Source of the DNA: Streptomyces sp. NBC_01233
GTDB lineage: Bacteria; Actinomycetota; Actinomycetes; Streptomycetales; Streptomycetaceae
DNA length: 64,000 nucleotides
Direction: 5' to 3'
Assembly: GCF_035989305.1 (NCBI RefSeq)
Contig: NZ_CP108514.1
Coordinates: 7,668,501 to 7,732,500 of the forward strand
The notes under the pieces are model-generated. The model saw only the letters and a list, made by a program, of their open reading frames with translations. It was not told where the DNA came from and did no database searches. Positions 38,031 to 47,926 of the stretch are shown piece after piece. A program made the position numbers and the translations under genes. Numbering within the stretch: the first letter of the stretch is position 1; every line of letters begins with the position of its first letter.

Positions 38031-38834
38031 CTAGGCGGGGGTCTGGTTGGACAGGGCCACCGACAGCTCGGCGGCGACGCCCTGCAGGATCGGCACGAAG
38101 GACTCGGCCACGGCCTCGGTGACCCGGCCCGCCGGACCCGAGATGGAGATCGCGGCGGCGGTCGGCGAGTTCGGCACGGAGACGGCGAGGCAGCGGACTC
38201 CTATCTCCTGCTCGTTGTCGTCGACCGCGTAGCCCACCTTGCGGACCTGCTCCAGCGCGTCGAGGAAGCCCTCGGGCGTGGTGATGGTCTTCTCGGTCGC
38301 CGCCGGCATGCCGGTGCGCGCGAGGAGGGCCCGTACCTCGTCGGCGGGGGTGTAGGCGAGGAGCGCCTTGCCCACGCCGGTGGAGTGCGGGAGCACCCGG
38401 CGCCCGACCTCGGTGAACATGCGCATGGAGTGCTTGGACGGCACCTGGGCGACGTAGACGATCTCGTCGCCGTCGAGCAGGGCCATGTTCGCCGTCTCCC
38501 CGGTCTCCTCGACCAGGCGGGCGAGGTAGGGGCGCGCCCAGGTGCCCAGCAGCCGCGACGCGGACTCGCCGAGGCGGATCAGACGCGGGCCGAGGGAGTA
38601 CCGTCGGTTGGGCTGCTGGCGGACGTAACCGCACGCCACCAGGGTGCGCATCAGGCGGTGGATCGTGGGCAGGGGCAGACCGCTGGCGGCGGAGAGCTCG
38701 CTCAGGCCGACCTCCCCCCCGGCATCGGCCATACGTTCGAGCAGATCGAAGGCGCGCTCAAGGGACTGGACGCCACCGCTGGCGGCAGGGGTCTTTGAGG
38801 AAGCGTCGGTGGTGCTGGCGCTGGACGTCGGCAC
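38031..38834 (-). CDS. allR: IclR-family regulator of allantoin/glyoxylate genes
   Basis: The protein has 267 aa and starts at GTG 38834 after AAAGGA. The N-terminal winged helix (about 22-80) includes LSELSAASGLPLPTIHRLMRTL. The effector domain (about 95-260) has VLPHSTGVGKALLAY and the C-terminal VGYAVDDNEQEIGVRCLAVSV typical of IclR proteins. It is divergent from allB. In S. coelicolor an IclR-type AllR represses the allantoin pathway and responds to pathway intermediates. The gene order here matches, and this is the only IclR protein in the window. Confidence 0.88.
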   Translation of the reverse strand: MPTSSASTTDASSKTPAASGGVQSLERAFDLLERMADAGGEVGLSELSAASGLPLPTIHRLMRTLVACGYVRQQPNRRYSLGPRLIRLGESASRLLGTWARPYLARLVEETGETANMALLDGDEIVYVAQVPSKHSMRMFTEVGRRVLPHSTGVGKALLAYTPADEVRALLARTGMPAATEKTITTPEGFLDALEQVRKVGYAVDDNEQEIGVRCLAVSVPNSPTAAAISISGPAGRVTEAVAESFVPILQGVAAELSVALSNQTPA

Positions 38835-38990
38835 GGCGCGGTCCTTTCGGTGCTGGCAGGCAAGGGAGCAGCCTACCCGGCGGTCGGCGTCGGTCCCAGT
38901 GCTGGGTGGGGACCGTCGCCGCCGGTCAGAGGCGGTTTGTCCTGGTGGCGGACGTCCTCGGGAAGTTACCTGCCCGGTTCCCGGTAGTGG

Positions 38991-39143
38991 TAGCTACATT
39001 CTGGATAGTGAAATCCTAATTCCATCCTGTGGAAACATCCAATTGCAGTCCTGGTGTGTCAGTGGTCCGTCCGGGCGCCCTTGACTGCTCCGGGATCGCC
39101 GGGAAGACTCCGTCAACAGAACGTTGAATTTCGCTCTGTGGAA
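38991..39143. promoter_or_regulatory. allR-allB divergent region: AllR-type boxes and a TCAACA-type palindrome
   Basis: Boxes are TTCTG-N5-TGAAA (38999-39013) and the perfect TTCCA-N5-TGGAA (39020-39034), 21 bp apart. A weaker TTTCG-N5-TGGAA lies at 39129-39143. TAGCTA (38991-38996) or TACATT (38995-39000) could be the allB -10, but no good -35 precedes it. TCAACA-GAA-CGTTGA at 39113-39127 sits within an 18-mer (39111-39128) identical to the katA copy at 15 of 18 positions. No gene lies in the 327-bp gap. Confidence 0.68.
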
Positions 39144-39161
39144 GTAGATGGGGAGGTTCCG

Positions 39162-40505
39162 GTGGCCGACGCGGCTGTGGAACTGGTACTGCGCTCGACG
39201 CGCGTCATCACCCCCGAGGGGACGCGTGCCGCTTCGGTGGCCGTCGCCGGCGGGAAGATCACGGCCGTGCTGGCGTACGAGGCGGAGGTACCGGCCGGAG
39301 CCCGGCTGGAGGACTTCGGCGACGACGTCCTGCTCCCCGGCCTGGTCGACACCCACGTCCACGTGAACGACCCGGGCCGCACCGAGTGGGAGGGCTTCTG
39401 GACGGCCACCCGCGCCGCGGCGGCCGGCGGCATCACCACGATCCTCGACATGCCGCTGAACTCCCTGCCGCCGACCACCACGACCGACAACCTGCGCGTC
39501 AAGCAGGAGGTCGCCCGTGCCAAGGCGCACGTGGACGTCGGCTTCTGGGGCGGCGCCCTGCCCGACAACGTCAAGGACCTGCGCCCGCTGCACGACGCCG
39601 GCGTCTACGGCTTCAAGTGCTTCCTGTCGCCCTCGGGCGTGGACGAGTTCCCCGAGCTCGACCAGGAGCAGCTGGCCACCTCCCTCGCCGAGATCACCGG
39701 CTTCGGCGGCCTGCTGATCGTGCACGCCGAGGACCCGCGCCACCTCGACGCCGCCCCGGTCGTCCCCGGCCCCAAGTACGCCGACTTCCTCGCCTCCCGC
39801 CCGCGCGACGCCGAGAACACCGCGATCGGCAACCTGATCGCCCAGGCGAAGCGGCTGAACGCGCGCGTCCACGTACTGCACCTGTCGTCCTCCGACGCGC
39901 TGCCGCTGATCGCCGCCGCCAAGGCCGAGGGCGTCAAGATCACCGTCGAGTCCTGCCCGCACTACCTCACCCTCACGGCCGAGGAAGTGCCGGACGGCGC
40001 CAGCGAGTTCAAGTGCTGCCCGCCGATCCGCGAGGCCGCCAACCAGGACCTCCTGTGGGACGCGCTCGCCGACGGCACCATCGACTGCATCGTCTCCGAC
40101 CACTCGCCCTCCACCGCGGACCTGAAGACCAGCGACTTCTCCACCGCGTGGGGCGGCATCTCCTCCCTCCAGCTGGGCCTGCCCGCCATCTGGACCGAGG
40201 CGCGCCGCCGCGGCCGGACCCTGGAGGACGTGGTCCGCTGGATGTCCGCGGCCCCGGCCGCGCTGGCCGGCCTGGCGCAGAAGGGCGCGATCGAGGCCGG
40301 CCGCGACGCCGACTTCGCCGTGCTCGCCCCCGAAGAAACGTTCACTGTGGACCCGGCCGAGCTCCACCACCGCAACCAGGTCACGGCGTACGCGGGCAAG
40401 ACCCTGCACGGCGTCGTGAAGTCCACCTGGCTGCGCGGTGCGCAGATCGCCGACCGCGGGACCCCGACCGAGCCCACGGGCCTCCTCCTCGAAAGGCAGA
40501 ACTGA
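39162..40505 (+). CDS. allB: Allantoinase
   Basis: The amidohydrolase has 447 aa and opens the hydantoin ring of allantoin to allantoate. Metal ligands are the HxH in [14 protein letters not shown], the lysine expected to be carboxylated in [11 protein letters not shown], His in IVHAEDP and [10 protein letters not shown], and Asp in [10 protein letters not shown]. The GTG start follows GGGGAGG. It forms an operon with allantoicase, whose GTG is 3 bp past this stop codon. Confidence 0.95.
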   Translation: MADAAVELVLRSTRVITPEGTRAASVAVAGGKITAVLAYEAEVPAGARLEDFGDDVLLPGLVDTHVHVNDPGRTEWEGFWTATRAAAAGGITTILDMPLNSLPPTTTTDNLRVKQEVARAKAHVDVGFWGGALPDNVKDLRPLHDAGVYGFKCFLSPSGVDEFPELDQEQLATSLAEITGFGGLLIVHAEDPRHLDAAPVVPGPKYADFLASRPRDAENTAIGNLIAQAKRLNARVHVLHLSSSDALPLIAAAKAEGVKITVESCPHYLTLTAEEVPDGASEFKCCPPIREAANQDLLWDALADGTIDCIVSDHSPSTADLKTSDFSTAWGGISSLQLGLPAIWTEARRRGRTLEDVVRWMSAAPAALAGLAQKGAIEAGRDADFAVLAPEETFTVDPAELHHRNQVTAYAGKTLHGVVKSTWLRGAQIADRGTPTEPTGLLLERQN

Positions 40506-40507
40506 CA

Positions 40508-41620
40508 GTGGCGATTCCTTCTTTCACCGGCAACGCGAACCCGTACGGAGGCGGCGACCCGTACGCGGACTACCGCACCGCGGACTTCCCGTTCACCCAG
40601 TACGCGAACCTCGCCGCCCGTGAGCTGGGCGCCGGCGTCATCGCTGCCAACGACGAGTTCTTCGCCCAGCGCGAGAACCTCCTCATCGCCGAGGCCGCGC
40701 ACTTCGACCCCGAGCACTTCGGCCACAAGGGCAAGATCATGGACGGCTGGGAGACCCGCCGCCGCCGCGGTGTCTCCGCCACCCGGCCCTGGCCGACCGC
40801 CGAGGACCACGACTGGGCGCTCGTCCGCCTGGGCGCCCCCGGCGTCATCCGCGGCATCGTCGTCGACACCGCCCACTTCCGCGGCAACATGCCGCAGGCC
40901 GTCTCCATCGAGGGCGCCTCGGTCGACGGCGCGCCGACCCCCGAGGAGCTCCTCGGCGACGACGTGAAGTGGACCACCCTGGTCCCGCGCACGGCGGTCG
41001 GCGGCCACGCGGCCAACGGCTTCGAGGTGAGCGCCGAGCAGCGCTTCACGCACCTGCGCGTCAACCAGCACCCGGACGGCGGCATCGCCCGCCTGCGCGT
41101 CTACGGCGAGGTCCTGCCCGACCCGAAGTGGCTCGCCGCGCTCGGCTCCTTCGACGTGGTGGCCCTGGAGAACGGCGGCTCCGTCCAGGACGCCTCCAAC
41201 CGCTTCTACTCCCCGCCGACCAACACCATCAACCCGGGCCGCTCCCGCAAGATGGACGACGGCTGGGAGACCGCGCGCCGCCGCGACAACGGCAACGACT
41301 GGATCCGCTACCAGCTCGTCACCGAGTCCGAGATCCGCGCCGTCGAGATCGACACCGCGTACCTCAAGGGCAACTCGGCCGGCTGGGCCTCCCTCTCCGT
41401 CAGGACGGGCGAGGAGGGCGAGTGGACGGAGTTCCTGCCGCGCACCCGCCTGCAGCCCGACACCAACCACCGCTTCGTGCTGGACGCCCCTGCGGTCGGC
41501 ACGCACGTCCGGATCGACATCTTCCCGGACGGCGGCTTCTCCCGCCTGCGCCTGTACGGCTCCCTGACGGAGGCCGGCGAGGCCGCGCTGACCGCCCGCC
41601 ACCAGGAGCTGGGCGGCTGA
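40508..41620 (+). CDS. alc: Allantoicase
   Basis: The protein has 370 aa and is built as two copies of the allantoicase domain: DGWETRRRRGVSATRPWP...RGIVVDTAHFRGN in the first and DGWETARRRDNGNDWIRYQL...IDTAYLKGNSAGW in the second. It hydrolyses allantoate to ureidoglycolate and urea. GTG start in operon with allB. No ureidoglycolate lyase or urease lies in the window, so the next steps must be encoded elsewhere. Confidence 0.95.
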   Translation: MAIPSFTGNANPYGGGDPYADYRTADFPFTQYANLAARELGAGVIAANDEFFAQRENLLIAEAAHFDPEHFGHKGKIMDGWETRRRRGVSATRPWPTAEDHDWALVRLGAPGVIRGIVVDTAHFRGNMPQAVSIEGASVDGAPTPEELLGDDVKWTTLVPRTAVGGHAANGFEVSAEQRFTHLRVNQHPDGGIARLRVYGEVLPDPKWLAALGSFDVVALENGGSVQDASNRFYSPPTNTINPGRSRKMDDGWETARRRDNGNDWIRYQLVTESEIRAVEIDTAYLKGNSAGWASLSVRTGEEGEWTEFLPRTRLQPDTNHRFVLDAPAVGTHVRIDIFPDGGFSRLRLYGSLTEAGEAALTARHQELGG

Positions 41621-41637
41621 CGCCACCCGTTCGACCG

Positions 41638-41709
41638 CCCCGGGAGCCGACACTCCCGGGGTCGGGCCCGGTCCGAGGGGGCGCACCGCGACGCGGTGCG
41701 CCCCCTCGG
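41638..41709 (+). terminator. Two consecutive terminators after alc
   Basis: Hairpin 1: CCCCGGGAG (41638-41646) with CTCCCGGGG (41653-41661). Hairpin 2: a 16-bp perfect stem, 41673-41688 with 41694-41709, loop CGACG. Confidence 0.85.
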
Positions 41710-41806
41710 CATGAGCCCTCCCGTACGAACTCCCTTGCGCGTGGGGCACAGTGGGGCGCGGCGGCTCCGCCCGGGGGCCGACCGGTACGGACAGGAGCGT
41801 GCCCGC

Positions 41807-42283
41807 ATGACGGAGCAGACCATCCAGACCATCCCCGCGCAGCCGCGCACGCACGAGGAGCGCCTCAAGGACACCCTGGCCCGCTTCGAGAACGACGTGG
41901 ACGTGTGGGTGGCCACCGCCGATGCGGACGGCGTCCCCTGCATGGTCCCGCTCTCCTTCCTCCGGGACGGCGAGACCTTCCTCGTCTCCACCCAGCGGAC
42001 CAACCCCACCGCCCGCAACCTGATCGCGAACGGCCGCGTCCGGCTGGCCTTCGGCGTCACCCGGGACGTGGTCCTGGTGGAGGGCACCGCGAAGACGGTG
42101 GAGGCGGCCGACCTCGCGCCGGCCGTACGGGAGGCCTTCGCGGCCCACACGGGCTTCGACCCGAGCGGTTTCGCGACGCCCTACCCGTACTTCCGGATCA
42201 CGCCGGTGTGGATCCAGGCGTGGCGCGAGGTCAACGAGATGGCGGGCCGTCAGCTGATGACGGACGGCCGCTGGCTCCCCTGA
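41807..42283 (+). CDS. Pyridoxamine 5'-phosphate oxidase-like (FMN/F420 split-barrel) protein
   Basis: The protein has 158 aa from ATG 41807 with ACAGGAG upstream. It has a split beta-barrel: VDVWVATADADGVPCMVPLSF, TFLVSTQRTNPTARNLIANGRVRLAFG, then FRITPVWIQAWRE. Proteins of this type bind FMN, F420 or haem and reduce small molecules. The cofactor cannot be decided from the sequence. Single gene after the alc terminators. Confidence 0.8.
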   Translation: MTEQTIQTIPAQPRTHEERLKDTLARFENDVDVWVATADADGVPCMVPLSFLRDGETFLVSTQRTNPTARNLIANGRVRLAFGVTRDVVLVEGTAKTVEAADLAPAVREAFAAHTGFDPSGFATPYPYFRITPVWIQAWREVNEMAGRQLMTDGRWLP

Positions 42284-42366
42284 CCGGGCGCCGCGCCCGC
42301 CCACCAGGGCCTGCCCTGAGTTGAGCTGCGACGCCCGGCACGCCGCCGGCCTGGCATGATGCCCTG

Positions 42367-42624
42367 ATGGAAAACGGTTTCCCGTGGGGATCCACGCCAA
42401 CCGTCGATCTCTGCCTGTGGCGATCCGATGCCATCGTGCTGTTCGACTGGCTGATGAACACCGACCTGAACACCGACCTGAACGCCGTACCGATCACGCA
42501 TCCGGCTCAGAAGCAGGCTCTCGCAGACCTGCTGGCGCGCCTGGAGGACGTGGACGTCGTCGAGTCCACCGCGGAAGAGGTCGCCGCAGCCCGGGAAGAG
42601 GTGGCCAGGGACATGGGCTGGTAG
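42367..42624 (+). CDS. Small conserved-looking protein with internal NTDL duplication
   Basis: The protein has 85 aa (MENGFPWGSTPTVDLCLWRSDAIVLFDWLM...) with an acidic, helical C-terminal half. An exact 12-bp tandem duplication (42457-42468 and 42469-42480) gives NTDLNTDLN. I believe similar short proteins occur in other Streptomyces, but I know of no function. No clear ribosome site. Confidence 0.6.
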   Translation: MENGFPWGSTPTVDLCLWRSDAIVLFDWLMNTDLNTDLNAVPITHPAQKQALADLLARLEDVDVVESTAEEVAAAREEVARDMGW

Positions 42625-42644
42625 AGCACGCCTCAGGAGTTCCC

Positions 42645-43376
42645 CTACGCGGCGTGTCCGCCGTCGACGGCGAACTCCGCCCCGGTGACGTACGCCGCCC
42701 CGGGCCCGGCCAGGAAGGCCACCATGGCGGCCGCCTCGCCCGGTGTGCCGAAGCGCCCCAGGGCGGTCATCGCCGCCTGCGGCCCCGCGTGGGGCCCGTC
42801 CGCCGGGTTCATGTCGGTGTCCACCGGCCCCGGGTGAACGATGTTCGCGGTGATCCCGCGCCCGCCCAGCTCCCGGGCGAGGGCCTTCGTCAGCCCGGTC
42901 AGCGCCGACTTGCTCATCGCGTAGAGCGTTCCGCCGGGGCCCGGGACCCGCTGGGTGATGCAGCTGCCGATGGTGATGATCCGCCCGCCGCGCCCCAGTT
43001 CGGCGGCCGCGGCCTGGGTGGTGGTGAACACCCCGCGGACGTTGACCGCGAGCACCCGCTCCACGTCGGCCGCGGTCAGCGCCTCCAGCGGCCCGAGCAC
43101 GCCCACGCCCGCGTTGTTGACCAGGACGTCGAGCCGCCCGAACTCCCGCACGGCCCGCCCCACCGCGAGGGCGCCGGCCCCCGGATCCCCGGCGTCGGCC
43201 CGCACCGCCAGCGCCCGCCGCCCGAGCGCCTCGACCTTGCCCGCCACCTCGGCCGCGGCCTCCTCGCTGCTCGCGTAGGTGAACACGACATCCGCGCCCT
43301 CCTCGGCCAGACGCAAGACCGTCGCGGCCCCGATCCCCCTGCTGCCACCCGTCACCAGTGCCACCTTGCCGTCCAT
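42645..43376 (-). CDS. Short-chain dehydrogenase/reductase (FabG-like)
   Basis: The protein has 243 aa. NAD(P) motif TGGSRGIGAA at about residue 9, NNAG at about 86, catalytic Ser in GSCITQ and the YxxxK in YAMSK (about 151). The C-terminus is FAVDGGHAA. The substrate is unknown. It is divergent from the DHFR-like gene, and GAGTT-N6-AACTC at 43412-43427 in the gap could be an operator. Confidence 0.9.
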   Translation of the reverse strand: MDGKVALVTGGSRGIGAATVLRLAEEGADVVFTYASSEEAAAEVAGKVEALGRRALAVRADAGDPGAGALAVGRAVREFGRLDVLVNNAGVGVLGPLEALTAADVERVLAVNVRGVFTTTQAAAAELGRGGRIITIGSCITQRVPGPGGTLYAMSKSALTGLTKALARELGGRGITANIVHPGPVDTDMNPADGPHAGPQAAMTALGRFGTPGEAAAMVAFLAGPGAAYVTGAEFAVDGGHAA

Positions 43377-43560
43377 GACGTTCCTCCCTCGATTGCCCGC
43401 CAGTTGGTTGCGAGTTCAATCAAACTCCCGGGGGGGTCGACGGCGCTGGCAGGAATCCGACCCCGCGTTCCTGCGGGGGCGTGCGTGGCGTCGCGATGAG
43501 CATGCGGGGGTCGGGGAGTCTGCACTCGTGTAGGGACGACCGAGCTAGGAGCGCAGAGCC

Positions 43561-44175
43561 ATGGGAAAGCTGACCCTGACCACCTTCGTGACCCTCGACG
43601 GCGTGATGCAGGCACCCGGGGGGCCGGAGGAGGATCGCAGCGGCGGGTTCGAGTACGGCGGTTGGCTGGCGCCGTTCGCCGACGAGGGGATGCTGGAGTT
43701 CGTCAAGGAGGTCTTCGGGCGGACCGGGGCTTTCCTGCTCGGGCGGCGCACCTACGAGATCTTCGCCGGGTACTGGCCGCACCACGACGATCCGGCCGAC
43801 CCCATCGCGGGCAACCTGAACCGGCTGCCGAAGTACGTGGCCTCCACCACGCTCAAGGATCCGGCCTGGGGCCCGGCCACCGTGCTCGACGGCGAGCACC
43901 TGCAGAGCGAGATCGTCCGGGTCAAGGACGTGCTGGAGGGGGAGCTGCAGGTGCACGGCAGCGGGCAGCTCGCGCAGTGGCTGCTGGCCCGGGACCTCGT
44001 GGACGAGCTGAACCTGCTGGTCTTCCCCGTGTTCCTGGGCGCGGGGCGGAAGCTGTTCTCGACCGGTGGGCTGCCGACCGCCTTCGAGGTGACGCAATCC
44101 CGTACGACGTCGGCCGGAACCGCCATCCACACCTACCGGCCGACGGGGCGGGCCACCTTCGGCACGGTCGGCTGA
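43561..44175 (+). CDS. Dihydrofolate reductase-family (RibD C-terminal-like) protein
   Basis: The protein has 204 aa. The DHFR/RibD_C fold is recognised from LTTFVTLDGVMQAPGGPEED, AFLLGRRTYEIFAGYWP, VHGSGQLAQWLL and LLVFPVFLGAGRKLF. These single-domain proteins reduce unknown substrates with NADPH and are not the essential folA. Divergent from the SDR gene. Confidence 0.85.
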   Translation: MGKLTLTTFVTLDGVMQAPGGPEEDRSGGFEYGGWLAPFADEGMLEFVKEVFGRTGAFLLGRRTYEIFAGYWPHHDDPADPIAGNLNRLPKYVASTTLKDPAWGPATVLDGEHLQSEIVRVKDVLEGELQVHGSGQLAQWLLARDLVDELNLLVFPVFLGAGRKLFSTGGLPTAFEVTQSRTTSAGTAIHTYRPTGRATFGTVG

Positions 44176-44202
44176 ACCGGGCCGCGTAGGCCGCCGGGCC
44201 GT

Positions 44203-44573
44203 CTAGCGCGGGTCGAGGGCGAGCTGGACCACGCGGCCCTCGCGCAGGACCAGCAGGTCCGGGGCCTCGTGCTCGTAGTGGCGGATGCGGCCGACCGGGC
44301 CCGGCGGGCGGATGTGGGGGGCCACGACAGCAGGAAGTCCTCCAGGTCCGGGAGCTGTTCCGCGTGGATCTCCTGGCGGGCCGTCAGCGCCCAGCCGCCG
44401 TGTTCGGTCGGGGCGAATTCCCCGACGAGCACGCCCCGGACGCGCCACGCGGGTCCGCGGGCGCAGAGGAGACCGGTGTCCGGTGCCAGTTGGCGCCGGA
44501 CTTCCGCGAGTACGGTGTCCGGCGTGCTGTCGAGCAGGTCGAACGCCAGGTCCAGGGCGTAGAGATCAGCCAT
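44203..44573 (-). pseudogene. Frameshifted small gene (one base missing in a G run)
   Basis: From ATG 44573 the frame reads MADLYALDLAFDLLDSTPD... to EDFLLSW and then goes out of frame. The continuing sensible frame is PPHIRPPGPVGRIRHYEHEAPDLLVLREGRVVQLALDPR, ending at 44203. Restoring one G to the six-G run at 44316-44321 joins both parts into a 123-aa protein. The intact form would be an unrecognised small actinobacterial protein. It may be a sequencing error, a new pseudogene, or a slippage site. Confidence 0.7.
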
Positions 44574-44707
44574 GCATCCGATGCTACGGGCCCCGCGCGG
44601 ACGGTCCGGAAACAGGTCGCCCGGCATGATCGGCTCCGGTAGCGTGCCCCCTGCACCCGTGCGAGCCGCCGAAGCCTCCACTTCTTCCGTGACGTTGGAG
44701 ACCTCCG

Positions 44708-45673
44708 ATGACCGTGATCTCGCCGGCCCTCGAAGCCGCCCCCCGCCGGGCCTGGCTCGCCGACCTTCCGGTCCTGGCCGTCGCCGTCGTCTGGGGCGGC
44801 AGCTACCTCGCCGCCAAGGGCATCACCACCTCGCACACCGTCATCGCCGTGCTCGTGCTGCGGTTCGCCCTGGTCCTGCCCGTCCTGGCGGTCGCCGGAT
44901 GGTCACGGCTGCGCGCGCTGAGCGCCGCTCAGCTGCGCTCCGCCGGGCTGCTGGGACTCGTACTCGGCGGGATCTTCCTCCTGGAGACCTACGGGGTCGT
45001 CCACACCTCCGCCACCAACGCCGGGCTGATCATCAGCCTGACCATGATCTTCACCCCGCTGGCCGAGGCCGCGGTGCGGCGGCAGGCGCCCTCCACCGGA
45101 TTCCTCGGGGCCGCGGCCGTCTCCGTCGTCGGCGTCGTACTGCTCACCCAGGGGGCCGGATTCACCGCGCCCGGCCTCGGTGACCTGCTCATCCTCGGCG
45201 CCGCCCTCGCCCGGACCCTGCACGTCCTGCTCATGGCCCGGATCGAAGCCGTCCAGGACGCCGACGCACTGTCCCTGACCACCGTGCAGCTCGGCGGGGC
45301 CGTACTCGTCTTCGCGCTGCTGGCCGCCGTGCCCGGGACCGGGGCGAGCCCCTGGGCCGCCGCCGCCGATTTCGGGACCGCGGAGTGGGCCGGGCTGGCC
45401 TTCCTCTCCGTCTTCTGCACCCTCTTCGCCTTCTTCGTGCAGATGTGGGCCGTGCGCCGCACCTCGCCCTCCCGGGTCAGCCTGCTGCTCGGCACCGAAC
45501 CCCTGTGGGCGGCGGTCGCCGGCATCGCGATCGGCGGCGAGTACCTCGGCCCCCTCGGCTACGCGGGCGCCGCCCTGGTGCTCGCCGGCACCGCGTGGGG
45601 CCGCCGCGCCGTCGCCCCGGCCGCCTGGAGGGTGTCCGAGCACGTGTCCGGAAAACGACGCAGCCACGGGTGA
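44708..45673 (+). CDS. EamA/DMT-family transporter
   Basis: The protein has 321 aa with ten hydrophobic helices in two EamA repeats: VVWGGSYLAAKGI opens repeat 1, and the second repeat closes with SLLLGTEPLWAAVAGIAIGGEYLG, the family's usual Glu-Pro segment. Such proteins mostly export amino acids or metabolites. The substrate is unknown. Confidence 0.9.
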   Translation: MTVISPALEAAPRRAWLADLPVLAVAVVWGGSYLAAKGITTSHTVIAVLVLRFALVLPVLAVAGWSRLRALSAAQLRSAGLLGLVLGGIFLLETYGVVHTSATNAGLIISLTMIFTPLAEAAVRRQAPSTGFLGAAAVSVVGVVLLTQGAGFTAPGLGDLLILGAALARTLHVLLMARIEAVQDADALSLTTVQLGGAVLVFALLAAVPGTGASPWAAAADFGTAEWAGLAFLSVFCTLFAFFVQMWAVRRTSPSRVSLLLGTEPLWAAVAGIAIGGEYLGPLGYAGAALVLAGTAWGRRAVAPAAWRVSEHVSGKRRSHG

Positions 45674-45706
45674 TCGCCGCCTTAGGGTGGCCCAATGCCC
45701 GTGCGC

Positions 45707-46720
45707 TTACAGAACCGGCAGGTCCGGGAGCTCCTCCAGCCGTACCCGGCGCCGCTCCCGGCGCGAGAGCTCGCAGGCCTCCGCGATCCGGAACGCCGCC
45801 AGTGCCTCCCGGCCGTCGCACGGGTTGACCCCCTCGCCCCGTACCAGGTGGACGAAAGCCGCCAGCTCGGCCTCGTACGCCGGGGCGAAACGTTCCAGGA
45901 AGCCGGTCCACGGCTTGCTCGCCGGGGGCGGGCCGTGCGGTTCGGTGGAGGCGATCGGAGTCCGGTCGTCCAGCCCCACCGAGACCTGGTCCAGCTCCCC
46001 GGCCAGCTCCATCCGCACGTCGTACCCGGCGCCGTTGCACCGCGTGCCGGTGGCCGTGACGAGGGTTCCGTCGTCCAGTGTCAGCACGGCCGCCGCCGTG
46101 TCGATGTCGCCCGCCTCCCGGAACAGGGCGGGTCCCGCGTCCGACCCGGCCGCGTACACCTCGACCACCTCGCGCCCGGTCACCCAGCGGACCATGTCGA
46201 AGTCGTGCACCAGGCAGTCCCGGTAGAGCCCGCCGGAGGTCGCCAGGTACGCGGCCGCCGGCGGCGCCGGATCGGCCGTCATCGTCCGGACGGTGTGCAG
46301 CCGCCCGAGGGCGCCCGAACGGACCAGCTCGCGGGCCGTGCCGTAGCCCGCGTCGAAGCGGCGCATGAAGCCCACCTGGAGCAGCCCGCCCGCGGCCGCG
46401 ACCTCCCGCAGCGCCGCCAGGGTCCGGTTCAGGTCCGGGGCCAGCGGTTTCTCGCAGAACACCGGCAGCCCGCCGCGCACGGCCCGTACGACGAGGTCCG
46501 CGTGCGCCTCGGTCGCGGACGCGATCACCACGGCGTCCACGCCCCAGGTGAAGACCTGCTCCACGGAGGGCGCGGCGGTGGCCCCGAGCCGGTCGGCGAG
46601 GCGCGCCGCCCGCGCGGGATCGGCGTCCGCCAGCAGGAGCGAGCCGGCTTCCCGGTGGCGGGCCAGTACCGCCGCGTGGAAGGACCCGATCCGGCCCGTT
46701 CCGATCAGCCCGATGCGCAT
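45707..46720 (-). CDS. Gfo/Idh/MocA-family oxidoreductase
   Basis: The protein has 337 aa from ATG 46720. NAD(P) motif GLIGTGRIGSFHA at the N-terminus, then the family's catalytic-type VFCEKPLA (about 97) and DCLVHDFDMVRW (about 170), as in inositol 2-dehydrogenases. It is divergent from the sugar ABC-ROK operon and may oxidise the sugar or polyol that operon imports. That link is inference from position. Confidence 0.87.
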   Translation of the reverse strand: MRIGLIGTGRIGSFHAAVLARHREAGSLLLADADPARAARLADRLGATAAPSVEQVFTWGVDAVVIASATEAHADLVVRAVRGGLPVFCEKPLAPDLNRTLAALREVAAAGGLLQVGFMRRFDAGYGTARELVRSGALGRLHTVRTMTADPAPPAAAYLATSGGLYRDCLVHDFDMVRWVTGREVVEVYAAGSDAGPALFREAGDIDTAAAVLTLDDGTLVTATGTRCNGAGYDVRMELAGELDQVSVGLDDRTPIASTEPHGPPPASKPWTGFLERFAPAYEAELAAFVHLVRGEGVNPCDGREALAAFRIAEACELSRRERRRVRLEELPDLPVL

Positions 46721-46915
46721 GCACTCAACCTGGCCCCGCCGGCGGAACCTGTCAATCCGCCCGCGCATGTCAACCTGCCCGTGCGTGCCCCGATGACCCT
46801 TCGTGGTCGACTGTGGCGGATACTGAGCGGCTGGACCGGAATGGAGCCGGAATGACCGGATTGGTGACCGGCTCGACGACGGACCGAATCGATGACGAGG
46901 GAAGGGCGCGGCGAC

Positions 46916-47926
46916 GTGGCTAGGGTTCGGACAGGGGTGCGCGTCGTGGGCGCGGTGCTCGCGGCGGCACTGGGGGCCTCGCTCGCGGGCTGCAGCAGTA
47001 CGGGTGGCAAGCGCGCCGAGGAGAGGGCGAAGGCCGCCGCGGCGGGCCGGCCCGCCGTCTCCACCCCGCGCTGGACCTTCGCGATGGTCACGCACGCGGG
47101 CGACGGCGACACCTTCTGGGACATCGTCCAGAAGGGCGCCAAGGAGGCCGCGGCGAAGGACAACATCAACTTCGTCTACGCCCACGACGACCAGGCTCAG
47201 CAGCAGGCGCAGTTCGTGCAGAACGCCATCGACCAGAAGGTCGACGGGATCGTCGTCAGCCTCGCCAAGCCGGAGGCGCTCAAGGACGTCATCGCCAAGG
47301 CCGTGAAGGCCGGCATCCCGGTGGTCACGGTCAATTCCGGCTCCGCCCAGTCCGCCGAGTACGGCGCGCTGACCCACATCGGCCAGGACGAGGAGATCGC
47401 CGGCGAGGCGGTCGGCACCGAGCTGAGCGAGCGCGGCCGCAAGAAGGCCGTCTGCGTCCTGCACGAGCAGGGCAACGTCGGCCACGAGCAGCGCTGCGCC
47501 GGGGCCAAGAAGACCTTCAGCGGCACGATGGAGAACCTGTACGTCGAGGGCACCAACATGCCCTCCGTCCAGGCGTCCATCCAGGCGAAGCTCCAGGCCG
47601 ACCCGTCCGTCGACGCGATCGTCACCCTCGGCGCCCCCTTCGCCCCGACCGCGATCAAGGCGAAGGACGCGGCGGCCAGCAAGGCCGAGGTCGACACCTT
47701 CGACCTCAACGCGTCCGTGGCCCGGGACCTCAGGTCCGGCGCCCTCGGCTTCGCCGTCGACCAGCAGCCCTACCTCCAGGGCTACGAGGCCATCGACCTG
47801 CTCTGGCTGTACCGCTACAACGCGAACGTGCTCGGCGGCGGCCGCCCGGTGCTCACCGGACCGCAGATCGTCACCGCCGCCGAGGCCTCCAAGCTGGAGG
47901 AGTTCATCAAGCGGGGCAGCCGATGA
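46916..47926 (+). CDS. Sugar ABC transporter substrate-binding lipoprotein
   Basis: The protein has 336 aa from GTG 46916 (GGAAGG upstream); ATG 46892 is in frame. Lipobox SLAGC puts the lipid Cys at residue 26. The type-1 periplasmic binding fold (Peripla_BP_4) includes [39 protein letters not shown] and [12 protein letters not shown]. It is the first gene of a five-gene unit in which every junction is an ATGA or GTGA overlap. The substrate is probably a monosaccharide or inositol-like polyol. Confidence 0.9.
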   Translation: MARVRTGVRVVGAVLAAALGASLAGCSSTGGKRAEERAKAAAAGRPAVSTPRWTFAMVTHAGDGDTFWDIVQKGAKEAAAKDNINFVYAHDDQAQQQAQFVQNAIDQKVDGIVVSLAKPEALKDVIAKAVKAGIPVVTVNSGSAQSAEYGALTHIGQDEEIAGEAVGTELSERGRKKAVCVLHEQGNVGHEQRCAGAKKTFSGTMENLYVEGTNMPSVQASIQAKLQADPSVDAIVTLGAPFAPTAIKAKDAAASKAEVDTFDLNASVARDLRSGALGFAVDQQPYLQGYEAIDLLWLYRYNANVLGGGRPVLTGPQIVTAAEASKLEEFIKRGSR

